From: an uncultured Clostridia bacterium
GTDB lineage: Bacteria; Bacillota; Clostridia; TANB77; CAG-508
Reading direction: 5' to 3'
Assembly: GCA_934149115.1 (NCBI GenBank)
Contig: CAKPDW010000004.1
Coordinates: 1 to 48,132 of the forward strand
DNA length: 48,132 bases
The notes under the pieces were generated by a model. That model saw nothing but the letters and a program-made list of their open reading frames with translations, was not told where the DNA came from and did not search any database. Within the stretch, counting starts at the first letter, position 1, and every line of letters starts with the position of its first letter. Positions 40,668 through 48,132 of the stretch are shown here, piece after piece. The position numbers and the translations under genes were made by a program.

Positions 40668-42932
40668 ATGAAAGAAAAGTTGGATTTAAAAAAGTTAATA
40701 AAAAATTTATTTGTAGCATTTATGATTATACAGCCAATTTTAGATATTTATATGAGCTTGTTTGATAAGAAGATTCAAATAGTTGGAGTATCATTAGCTA
40801 CTATTCTAAGATTTATGTGGGTTTTTGTAATGCTAATAATGACTTTATTTTATGCAAGAAAAAATAAGAGTACTAAATTATTTATTGGATATGCAATAGT
40901 AATGCTTGTATATATTATAATACATCATATTAATGCTGTTGGATTTAGAGTTCAGTTGGCAGAGGCACAATATAGTCCTTTTGGAGAATTGATGTATTTA
41001 GCAAGAATGTGTATTCCAATTGCTTTGATTTATATAATTTATAATATTAAATTAAATTATAAAGATATAAAAAGAATTGTAGTTAGTGTTTCATTAATTA
41101 TTTCTTTAACAATGATTATTAGTAATATATTTAAGTTCTCATATATTTCGTATTCTTTAGAACAAGATTTAGTATCAGGAAATATTATTGAATGGTTTAC
41201 TAAAGGTGTTAAACCAGATGAAGGTGGAGTTTGTGATTGGGTTGGATATACGACAAGAGGCTTATTTCAATCTGGAAATCAATTATCAGGACTTATGGTT
41301 ATTCTAGTTCCTATTCTTACATATATAGCGCTTAAAGAGAAAAGTATTAAAAAATGGATAGTTGTGACTTTACATATTATTGCTATGATAACTATAACAA
41401 CAAGAGTTGGAGCAATTGGTGGAATTGGTACAATGCTAATAACTGTGTTTGTATATATTCTTGAGCAAATAATACATAAAAAAGTTTCTATAAAAATGTT
41501 TAAAGAAAAAAACACATATTGTTTTGTTTGTTCAGTGATAATATTAGGAATTATTTTAGCATATTCACCTTTTAAAGTTAGAGCAATGTCAGGAAATCTT
41601 GGTTCTGATATGGTTATAGGAGTACAAACTACGGATAATACTGATTTAGAAAATTCAACACAAGAGGTAAATAAACTAGAATATGTTTCTGAAAATGTTG
41701 CAAATGAAAATATAAATGGATATTATATTTATCAGATTTATCCATATACTGATGATGTTGATTTTTGGTATGATTTAATGGTTAATATTCCAAAAGAGCA
41801 AAGAGCTGGAAACAGAAAGATGAGAAAGTTGCTAATCAATAGAATTTTGGAAAGAGATAATAGAATTTCTGATTACTTATTTGGAATTTCATTTACAAGG
41901 TCAAGTTCTTTTGTATGGCCTGAAAGAGATTTTGAAACACAAGTTGATGCATTAGGAATTTTTGGAATGATTTTATTTATAGTGCCATATGTATTTATAT
42001 TATTATTTGGAATTTATAAGGCGTTGAGAAAACTTAAAGAAAATTTGTATTTGGAAAAAGTTGTATATATAATGTCTTTAGGAATTGGATTAATGTCCGC
42101 ATATTTATCAGGACATATTTTAAACGAGATATTCCCATTTGTATATTTGGCAATGGTTGCTGGAATTGTATTTAATGTGGCAATGGGTGATGAGCCAGAA
42201 AAATATGAAAAGAAAAATGACTTAAGTAAGTTTTTCGATAAAATTTATGCAAACGGAAAAGATGACTTTTATAAGGATATAGACGAGAGTTTAAAAAAAG
42301 AAAAAAAAAGATTTGTTGTAACTGCAAATCCAGAAACACTTATGATTGCAAATAGAAATTCTGAATTAGAAAAATGCTTGCTAAAAGATTATGTTACAAT
42401 TGTTCCAGATGGAATTGGAATAATAAAAGGTGCTAAAATATTAGGATATCCACAAAGGGAGACAATAACTGGTGTTGGCTTAGTTGAACACTTATTGAAA
42501 GAGTGTAATAATTTAAAGAAAAGTATATTTTTATTTGGTGCTAAAAAAGAAGTTGTAGAAACATTAGAAAATGTTATAAAAAAAGAGTATACTGATATAG
42601 AAATAAAAGGAATTGAAAATGGATATGTAGAAGATAAGCAAAAAGTTTTTGATGAAATCAAGAAATTAGCACCTGATTTAATATTAGTAGCTTTAGGAAT
42701 TCCTGCACAGGAATTAATAATAGATAAAAATTTTGAAGAATTTGATAAAGGTATTTTTATTGGAGTAGGTGGAAGTTTTGATGTATTAAGTGGTTTGAAA
42801 AAACGTGCACCAAAGTTTTTTGTGAGACTTCATTTAGAGTGGCTTTACAGAATTACTACAGAACCAAAAAGAATAAAAAGATTTATTAATAGTAATGTAA
42901 AATATTTATTGAAGATAGCTGAAGAAAAATAA
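40668..42932 (+). CDS. Fusion of O-antigen ligase/polymerase and WecG/TagA glycosyltransferase
   Basis: A 754-residue two-domain protein. Residues about 15-500 hold some 12 membrane segments with a large outside loop near 305-415 (DDVDFWYDL...RMRKLLINRIL-like region), the layout of Wzy/WaaL O-antigen polymerases or ligases. Residues about 530-754 are a GT26 (WecG/TagA/CpsF) domain: PDGIGIIKGAK, ALGIPAQELI, VGGSFDVLSGLKKRAPKFF, LEWLYRITTEPKR. TagA/WecG transfer ManNAc or ManNAcA to GlcNAc-PP-undecaprenol. The nearby wecB would supply UDP-ManNAc. The joint is in frame without any stop and both halves are complete, so it is a real fusion. Confidence 0.88.
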   Translation: MKEKLDLKKLIKNLFVAFMIIQPILDIYMSLFDKKIQIVGVSLATILRFMWVFVMLIMTLFYARKNKSTKLFIGYAIVMLVYIIIHHINAVGFRVQLAEAQYSPFGELMYLARMCIPIALIYIIYNIKLNYKDIKRIVVSVSLIISLTMIISNIFKFSYISYSLEQDLVSGNIIEWFTKGVKPDEGGVCDWVGYTTRGLFQSGNQLSGLMVILVPILTYIALKEKSIKKWIVVTLHIIAMITITTRVGAIGGIGTMLITVFVYILEQIIHKKVSIKMFKEKNTYCFVCSVIILGIILAYSPFKVRAMSGNLGSDMVIGVQTTDNTDLENSTQEVNKLEYVSENVANENINGYYIYQIYPYTDDVDFWYDLMVNIPKEQRAGNRKMRKLLINRILERDNRISDYLFGISFTRSSSFVWPERDFETQVDALGIFGMILFIVPYVFILLFGIYKALRKLKENLYLEKVVYIMSLGIGLMSAYLSGHILNEIFPFVYLAMVAGIVFNVAMGDEPEKYEKKNDLSKFFDKIYANGKDDFYKDIDESLKKEKKRFVVTANPETLMIANRNSELEKCLLKDYVTIVPDGIGIIKGAKILGYPQRETITGVGLVEHLLKECNNLKKSIFLFGAKKEVVETLENVIKKEYTDIEIKGIENGYVEDKQKVFDEIKKLAPDLILVALGIPAQELIIDKNFEEFDKGIFIGVGGSFDVLSGLKKRAPKFFVRLHLEWLYRITTEPKRIKRFINSNVKYLLKIAEEK

Positions 42933-42940
42933 GGAGATAT

Positions 42941-43918
42941 ATGAAAGATATTAGTATTATAGTTCCAGCATATAACGCTGAAAAATATTTGGAAAAATGT
43001 TTGAATTCACTTGTTAATCAGACAAAAAATAATATTGAAATTATAGTTATAAATGATGGTTCAACTGATGATACAGAGAAAATTATTTTAAATTTTAAGG
43101 AAAAATATCCTCAAATGATAAAATATGTTTTTCAGGAGAATAGTGGACAAAGTGTGGCTAGAAATAAAGGTATCGAAATTGCTGTTGGCAAATATATTGC
43201 TTTTGTAGATTCAGATGATTATGTGGAAAAATGCATGTTTGAAGTTATATATAATAAAGCAATTGAAAAAGATTTTGATGTTGTGGCTAGCAATGTGAAT
43301 TGTATTTATCCTAAGAAAAATGTAAAAATTTCATCAGGAATTAAATTTGAGTCTGTTAGTTTAACTAGAAACGAAAAGTCAGATCTTTTACGAAATATGT
43401 ATCCGGTTGTTTGGAACAAAATATATAAAAAAGAATTGTTTGAAAATAAAAAAATATTATTTGAACCAGATTTGTGGTTTGAAGATGTATTATTTTTATA
43501 TAAATTGATTCCATATATTAAGAGTATAGGATTTGTTGAAGATGTGTTATACCAATATGTTCAAAGACAAAACTCTGTTACTTATACATATTCAGATAAA
43601 TTATTGGACATATATAATATGTTGGAAAAATTAGTAAATTTTTATAAAGAAAATGGATTAGATGAATTTACTAATGAAATAGAATATATTTATGTTAGAT
43701 ATATGTTGGCGACATATATAAAAAGATTAGCTAAGGCTAAAGATAAGAAAAAATTTGATGAAGGAGTTAAATTTGCAAAGGAAAAAGTATATAAACATTT
43801 TCCAAATTATAGAAGCAATATATATTTAAAAGGATTAGGAAAAAATTTTTATTTAAAATACTTTAATAAACTTTTTGCAGATTTGATATATTATGTAGAA
43901 AAAAATAAAATGAATTAG
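42941..43918 (+). CDS. Family 2 glycosyltransferase
   Basis: A 325-residue GT-A transferase, paralogous to those at 37598 and 38552. DISIIVPAYNAEKYLEKCLNS-type start, NDGSTDDTEK near 37, SGQSVARNKG near 68 and the DXD region AFVDSDDYVEKC near 89; FEDVLFLYKLIP near 182 marks the acceptor region. AAGGAGA is seven bases before the ATG. Eight bases separate it from the fusion gene and 13 from wecB, so they share a transcript. Confidence 0.92.
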   Translation: MKDISIIVPAYNAEKYLEKCLNSLVNQTKNNIEIIVINDGSTDDTEKIILNFKEKYPQMIKYVFQENSGQSVARNKGIEIAVGKYIAFVDSDDYVEKCMFEVIYNKAIEKDFDVVASNVNCIYPKKNVKISSGIKFESVSLTRNEKSDLLRNMYPVVWNKIYKKELFENKKILFEPDLWFEDVLFLYKLIPYIKSIGFVEDVLYQYVQRQNSVTYTYSDKLLDIYNMLEKLVNFYKENGLDEFTNEIEYIYVRYMLATYIKRLAKAKDKKKFDEGVKFAKEKVYKHFPNYRSNIYLKGLGKNFYLKYFNKLFADLIYYVEKNKMN

Positions 43919-43931
43919 AGGAGATGTTAAG

Positions 43932-45035
43932 ATGATTAAAGTAATGACTGTATTTGGAACAAGACCTGAAGCTATAAAAATGGCTCCACTTGTTAAAGAA
44001 CTAAAGAGTAGAAAAGAAATTGAATGTATTGTTTGTGTAACAGCACAACATAGACAAATGTTAGACCAAGTTTTAGAGGTTTTTGATATAAAACCAGATT
44101 ATGATTTGGATATTATGAAACAAGGACAAACATTGAGTGATATTACAAGTAGAGTTTTATATGGTTTGGAAAATGTTATAAAAGAAGTTAAGCCAGATAT
44201 TGTTTTAGTACATGGTGATACTACAACAACTTTTGCTGGGGCTTTGGCTGCTTATTATAATCAAGTTGATATTGGACATGTTGAAGCAGGACTTCGTACA
44301 TGGAATAAGTATTCTCCATATCCAGAAGAAATGAATAGACAAATGGTGGGTGTTTTAGCAGATATGCATTTTGCTCCAACAGAGAATAGTAAAAAAAGTT
44401 TATTAAAAGAAAATAAAGATGAAACAAAAATATATGTTACAGGAAATACTGCAATTGATGCTTTAGCAACAACTGTTAAAGAAGATTACACACATCCAAT
44501 ATTTGATTGGGTTGGAAATGATAGAATGATTCTTCTTACAGCTCATAGGAGAGAAAATTTAGGAAAGCCAATGAGAGGAATGTTTAAAGCAATAAAGAGA
44601 ATTACTGATGAATTTTCTGATGTTAAAGTTGTTTATCCTGTTCATTTAAATCCAAAAGTTAGAGATGTTGCTAACGAAATTTTTGGTGATGATAATAAAG
44701 TTAAATTGATTGATCCACTTGAAGTAATTGATTTTCATAACTTTTTAGCTAAATCATATTTAATTTTAACTGATAGTGGTGGTATTCAAGAAGAAGCTCC
44801 TTCACTTGGAAAACCTGTATTAGTCTTAAGAGATACAACAGAAAGACCAGAAGGTATAGATGCTGGAACATTAAAACTTGCAGGTACAGATGAAGAAACA
44901 ATTTATAAATTAACAAAAGAATTATTAGAAAATAAAGAAGAATATAATAAAATGGCACATAGTGCAAATCCTTATGGAGATGGAAAAGCAAGTCAAAGAA
45001 TTGCTGATGCTATTATTGAAAAATATTCTAAGTAA
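43932..45035 (+). CDS. wecB: UDP-N-acetylglucosamine 2-epimerase (non-hydrolysing)
   Basis: Interconverts UDP-GlcNAc and UDP-ManNAc in the cytoplasm. 367 residues, normal. The start KVMTVFGTRPEAIKMAPLV, QHRQMLDQVL near 40, VHGDTTTTFAGALAA near 93, HVEAGLRTW near 116, TAHRRENLG near 205 and DSGGIQEEAP near 281 are all diagnostic. UDP-ManNAc made here is the natural donor for the WecG/TagA domain encoded 1 kb upstream. GAGGAG is seven bases before the ATG. Confidence 0.96.
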   Translation: MIKVMTVFGTRPEAIKMAPLVKELKSRKEIECIVCVTAQHRQMLDQVLEVFDIKPDYDLDIMKQGQTLSDITSRVLYGLENVIKEVKPDIVLVHGDTTTTFAGALAAYYNQVDIGHVEAGLRTWNKYSPYPEEMNRQMVGVLADMHFAPTENSKKSLLKENKDETKIYVTGNTAIDALATTVKEDYTHPIFDWVGNDRMILLTAHRRENLGKPMRGMFKAIKRITDEFSDVKVVYPVHLNPKVRDVANEIFGDDNKVKLIDPLEVIDFHNFLAKSYLILTDSGGIQEEAPSLGKPVLVLRDTTERPEGIDAGTLKLAGTDEETIYKLTKELLENKEEYNKMAHSANPYGDGKASQRIADAIIEKYSK

Positions 45036-45060
45036 AAAAATTAGAAAAAAGGAAAATAAT

Positions 45061-46464
45061 ATGGAAAAATTGAAAGGTGCATGTGATATATTAATTAATG
45101 GAATTTTTGGAATAGCTTTTTTTCTAGTATTATTATGGATGTTTAAAGGTAGTTTTGGAATAATTATAGCTATTTTATTATTGTTGGGAACGTTATATAT
45201 TTTTAATAGATTTGATGTAAGCCATAAAAAGTTCTTGATTATATTATTAGTATTTTCGTTTCTTATAAGATTTACTATGGTTGTTGAAATAAAAAATCCT
45301 CAGTTATCTGATTTTAAAACACTGTATGATATTTCTGAAGATTTTTTAGATGGTAGTTTACAAGAAAAAAGTCAACATTATTTGAATAGTTATAATTACC
45401 AAATCTATTTTGTGCTTTTTCAAGCATTGTGTTTGAAAATAGTAAATAAAATTGTTTTTTTAAAATTTATAAATGTAATTATTAGTTTGGGTTGTATAGC
45501 ACTTATGTATAGAATAATCAATAGAATAACCAGTAAGTTTACAGCCCAGATAATTACAGTATTATATGCTTTTTTTATTAATCCTATATTGTATAATAAT
45601 ATACTTTCAAATCAGCATTTGTTTTTGTGTTTAACTTTATTGGGATTTGATTTGTTTTTTGAAGAAAAGTTTTTTAAAAATGATATTTTAAAATTTTCAG
45701 TTGTAGGATTAGTGATTGGAATAGCCAATTTAATTAGACCAGAATCAATCATAACAGTAGTAACACTTGGGTTTATAAGTGTTTATAGGTTACTAAAAAA
45801 AGAAGATTCGATCAAAGATGTAATAAAAAAGTTTATGCCTTTTTTATTTGTGTATTTAGTAATAACAATATTGCCTTCATATATGTTGAGAAATGTTGGA
45901 TTTGTGAAGAATGAGCCTGAAATAGGAAATTTATATAAGGTTGTTATTGGCTTGAATTCAAAGAGTAATGGATGTTGGTCTGAAGAAGCATATAATGAAT
46001 ACATAAATCAAACAGATAAATCTCAATATGAGATTTCAAAAATAAAAGAAGAATCATGTAATATTAATTTAATAAAATTATTTGTTAAAAAGATTAATAT
46101 ATTTTGGAATGATTTTGGAAATTATTGGTCAATTTCTTATTTAACAAATGATACTTTAGAAAATACAAAAATAAAGACAGAGACATTTAAAAAATTCATC
46201 GAAGATTATGATAAGGTAATTTGGATTTTTGCTTGTGCTATATCTTTACTTAGTATTTTTGTTTCAAAAACAGATGAGGGGAAAACATATTTTATATATC
46301 TGATTGGTGCATTTTTAATGTATTTGATTATAGAAGTTCAAGGAAGATATGCATTTGTATATAGACCTTATATGTTTATTGTTGCTTCTATTGGATTAAA
46401 AAATATAATTGATTTTCTAAAATCTAAAAAAGTTTTTGAGATACAGAAAGCTGAATATAAATGA
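45061..46464 (+). CDS. GT39-like polytopic glycosyltransferase
   Basis: A 467-residue protein with about 10-12 membrane segments. The frame is open 33 codons upstream within wecB, but ATG at 45061 with AAAGGA before it is the likely start. An acidic first loop after the second hydrophobic region (KNPQLSDFKTLYDISEDFLD) resembles the catalytic Asp loop of GT-C enzymes of the PMT/ArnT class, which use polyprenyl-phosphate sugars. QGRYAFVYRPYMFI near the end is also seen in such proteins. It may add a side sugar on the outer face, with the dolichol-phosphate-type transferase at 46625 supplying the lipid-linked donor; this link is inference. Confidence 0.75.
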   Translation: MEKLKGACDILINGIFGIAFFLVLLWMFKGSFGIIIAILLLLGTLYIFNRFDVSHKKFLIILLVFSFLIRFTMVVEIKNPQLSDFKTLYDISEDFLDGSLQEKSQHYLNSYNYQIYFVLFQALCLKIVNKIVFLKFINVIISLGCIALMYRIINRITSKFTAQIITVLYAFFINPILYNNILSNQHLFLCLTLLGFDLFFEEKFFKNDILKFSVVGLVIGIANLIRPESIITVVTLGFISVYRLLKKEDSIKDVIKKFMPFLFVYLVITILPSYMLRNVGFVKNEPEIGNLYKVVIGLNSKSNGCWSEEAYNEYINQTDKSQYEISKIKEESCNINLIKLFVKKINIFWNDFGNYWSISYLTNDTLENTKIKTETFKKFIEDYDKVIWIFACAISLLSIFVSKTDEGKTYFIYLIGAFLMYLIIEVQGRYAFVYRPYMFIVASIGLKNIIDFLKSKKVFEIQKAEYK

Positions 46465-46557
46465 AATGAATTTATGAAAGTTTCAAATAATTTGAAAAAT
46501 AAAATTCAAATTTAAAATAATAAAAAATTACTAAATTTTTCAGATGATAAAAAATAT

Positions 46558-46586
46558 TAGACAAATTTCATAAAATGCAGTATTAT
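46558..46586 (+). promoter_or_regulatory. Promoter before the second glycosyltransferase group
   Basis: TAGACA, 17 bases, TATTAT, about 30 bases before the next gene. The 46465-46618 gap holds nothing else clear. Confidence 0.6.
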
Positions 46587-46624
46587 TGGATATATGATGA
46601 AAAATAAAAAAAGAAGGAATGAAT

Positions 46625-47560
46625 ATGGATAAAATATCAATAATTGTACCATGTTATAATGAGGAAGAAGCAATTAAAATCTTTTATGATAAGATAACTG
46701 AGGTTTCATCAAGAGTAGAAGCGGATTTCGAATATATTTTTGTGAATGATGGTTCTAAGGATAAAACTTTGGAAATTGTTAGAGAGTATGCAAAAATGGA
46801 TTCTAGAGTAAGATATATTTCTTTTTCTAGAAATTTTGGAAAAGAAGCTGCAATGTATGCTGGACTTCAAGCATCAGAAGGTGATTATGTTGCTATAATG
46901 GATGTTGATTTACAAGATCCACCAGATTTGATACCTGAGATGTATAATACTTTGTTGGAAAAGGAATATGATTGTGTTGCTACTAAAAGAAAGACAAGAA
47001 AGGGTGAGAATCCAATAATTTCTTTTTTCTCTAGATTGTTTTATAAGATTATTAATAAGATGACTAAAACTGAGATTGTTGATGGTGCTAGGGATTATAG
47101 ACTTATGACTAGACAGATGGTGAATAGTATCTTGGAGGTTACTGAGTATAATAGGTTTTCTAAGGGGATTTTTAGTTGGGTTGGTTTTAATACTAAGTGG
47201 CTTGCTTATGATAATATTGAGCGTTCTGCTGGGAAAACTAAATGGAATTTTTGGAAGTTGTTTTTGTATGCTTTGGATGGTATTACTGCTTTTTCAACTG
47301 CTCCTTTGATGGTGTCTACTTTGGCTGGAATTTTGTTTTGCTTGCTTGCTTTTGTTATGATTGTTCTTATTATTGTTAGAACGTGTTTGTATGGTGATCC
47401 TGTTTCTGGTTGGCCTTCTTTGGTGTGTATTGTTTTGTTTGTTAGTGGTGTTCAGCTTTTTTGCCTTGGTATTATGGGACAGTATATGTCGAAGGAGTAT
47501 ATGGAGATAAAAAACAGACCAATTTACATAATTAAGGAAACAGAGAAAAATTCGAGATAG
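46625..47560 (+). CDS. GtrB/DPM1-like polyprenyl-phosphate glycosyltransferase
   Basis: A 311-residue family 2 transferase that attaches a sugar to undecaprenyl phosphate at the inner membrane face. DKISIIVPCYNEEEAI, NDGSKDKT near 41, SFSRNFGKEAAMYAGL near 68, DVDLQDPP near 94 and DGARDYRLM near 157 are the family hallmarks. Two C-terminal membrane helices lie near 230-255 and 265-290, as in GtrB. ATG at 46625 is seven bases after AGAAGG; an ATG six bases earlier is too close. From about residue 115 the codon style shifts towards G- and T-ending codons. Confidence 0.93.
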   Translation: MDKISIIVPCYNEEEAIKIFYDKITEVSSRVEADFEYIFVNDGSKDKTLEIVREYAKMDSRVRYISFSRNFGKEAAMYAGLQASEGDYVAIMDVDLQDPPDLIPEMYNTLLEKEYDCVATKRKTRKGENPIISFFSRLFYKIINKMTKTEIVDGARDYRLMTRQMVNSILEVTEYNRFSKGIFSWVGFNTKWLAYDNIERSAGKTKWNFWKLFLYALDGITAFSTAPLMVSTLAGILFCLLAFVMIVLIIVRTCLYGDPVSGWPSLVCIVLFVSGVQLFCLGIMGQYMSKEYMEIKNRPIYIIKETEKNSR

Positions 47561-47566
47561 AGGAGC

Positions 47567-47675
47567 CTGAAAATAATCATCTTACGTTGTTAATTTTGAT
47601 TTGAAAATCCTCACGTACACACGTACGTTCCGGTATTTCAAAGTTGAAATTGCCTAGTAATATAATCATTTTCAG
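47567..47675. repeat. Long imperfect palindrome between glycosyltransferase genes
   Basis: CTGAAAATAATCAT at the left pairs with ATAATCATTTTCAG at the right. Inside, TTTGAAA.. pairs with ..TTTCAAA, CC with GG, and the tip is CGTAC-ACAC-GTACG. There is no T run, so it is not an ordinary terminator. Confidence 0.7.
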
Positions 47676-47767
47676 AAAAATTTGGCGAATATAGAATTTT
47701 GGGAAAATTAGTTAAAGAATGTGCTGTTATGTATAAAATGTTGTAAAAGAAAATGGGGAATAAATGT

Positions 47768-48132
47768 ATGAAGAAGATATCTGTTGTAATTCCTATGTAT
47801 TATGAGGAGGAAGTTGCTGAGATTTGCTATAATAGGGTGAGTGGTGTTTTGAAAAAATTGTCTGATTGTTATGAGTATGAGATAATTTTTGTTAATGATG
47901 GAAGTAAGGATGGAACTTTAAATATTTTAAGAAAGATTGCTTATGGTGATAGGTGTGTTAAGGTTCTTTCTTTTTCCAGAAATTTTGGACATCAGTCTGC
48001 TGTTACTGCTGGTATTAAATATGTTAGTGGTGATGCTGTTGTGATTATGGATGCTGATTTGCAGGATCCACCAGAATTAATACCTGAAATGTTAAAACTT
48101 TGGGAAGATGGAAATGAAGTTATATATGGAAA
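47768..48132 (+). CDS. GtrB/DPM1-like glycosyltransferase, 5' part (runs off the window)
   Basis: 121 codons are visible and the frame is open to the window end. KKISVVIPMYYEEEVAEI, NDGSKDGT near 45, SFSRNFGHQSAVTAG near 72 and DADLQDPPEL near 98 show the same family as the gene at 46625, so these are tandem paralogues. GGGGAA is eight bases before the ATG. It probably acts on undecaprenyl phosphate; the membrane helices would lie beyond the window. Confidence 0.9.
   Translation, partial: MKKISVVIPMYYEEEVAEICYNRVSGVLKKLSDCYEYEIIFVNDGSKDGTLNILRKIAYGDRCVKVLSFSRNFGHQSAVTAGIKYVSGDAVVIMDADLQDPPELIPEMLKLWEDGNEVIYG

Noticed and set aside
44962..45060. N-terminal extension of the GT39-like protein into wecB
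   Set aside because: The extension lies wholly in or just after wecB in another frame and lacks a ribosome site; ATG at 45061 has AAAGGA upstream.

Overview
ORGANISM. The window is a very A+T-rich chromosomal segment with ordinary housekeeping genes, strong sigma-A type promoters (TTGACA, 17 bases, TATAAT) and A/T-rich synonymous codons. It carries a T-box leader, a glmS ribozyme, the sporulation genes yqfC/yqfD and the era-yqzL-recO cluster. This fits a spore-forming member of the Clostridia, probably an uncultured gut-type lineage; the lineage is inference. I see no insertion sequence, prophage or CRISPR array. LAYOUT. 1-1497: 3' end of gltX, a DUF951 gene and a small unknown gene. 1670-4109 (minus): T-box leader, DUF1653 gene, serS, engB. 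4214-8640: a DUF2207 membrane protein (frameshifted), a nucleotidyltransferase, a DUF2508 gene, a membrane-anchored cyclophilin. 8955-11054 (minus): glmS behind a glmS ribozyme. 11294-16072: hpt, uvrC, a small membrane protein, a 35-residue ORF, an rRNA-type methyltransferase, a pseudouridine synthase. 16218-17537 (minus): an orphan AgrC-like histidine kinase. 17735-18518: a polysaccharide deacetylase (frameshifted). 18659-25273: yqfC, yqfD, an unknown gene where phoH often lies, ybeY, a DUF3048 lipoprotein-like gene, a repeat-rich 560-base gap, era, yqzL, recO. 25443-29044: yqeG, a prepilin-peptidase-like gene, an M24 peptidase, efp, a zinc-ribbon gene. 29041-29612 (minus): an M23 peptidase (frameshifted twice). 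29771-33568: a 1265-residue secreted GH25 lysozyme with 12 repeats. Then tRNA-Trp and asd (minus). 35234-48132: a surface-polysaccharide locus with a flippase, seven visible glycosyltransferases, an O-antigen polymerase/WecG fusion, wecB and a GT39-like protein. MAIN FINDING. Three conserved genes are broken in the standard reading, at four places. All four breaks are identical in kind: an in-frame CGG codon at which skipping exactly one base, the C, restores the conserved frame and reads the next triplet as Gly (GGG, GGC, GGA, GGA). In the M23 gene both skips are needed to reach the zinc-binding HLH motif. By eye I find only two other in-frame CGG codons in roughly 14,000 codons, at codons 3 and 5 of two unknown genes with atypical codon use. 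CGG is common in the other two frames (about 45 cases). The simplest reading is that CGG is no longer efficiently decoded as Arg in this organism and is instead a site of +1 frameshifting (or CGGN is read as a four-base Gly codon). That would be a genome-wide recoding system rather than three pseudogenes. HOW GENES WORK TOGETHER. The M23 peptidase, GH25 lysozyme, polysaccharide deacetylase, GlmS and the 3' locus all serve the cell envelope. WecB would make the UDP-ManNAc used by the WecG-like domain of the fusion protein. Dispersed hairpin elements sit in convergent gaps between genes.
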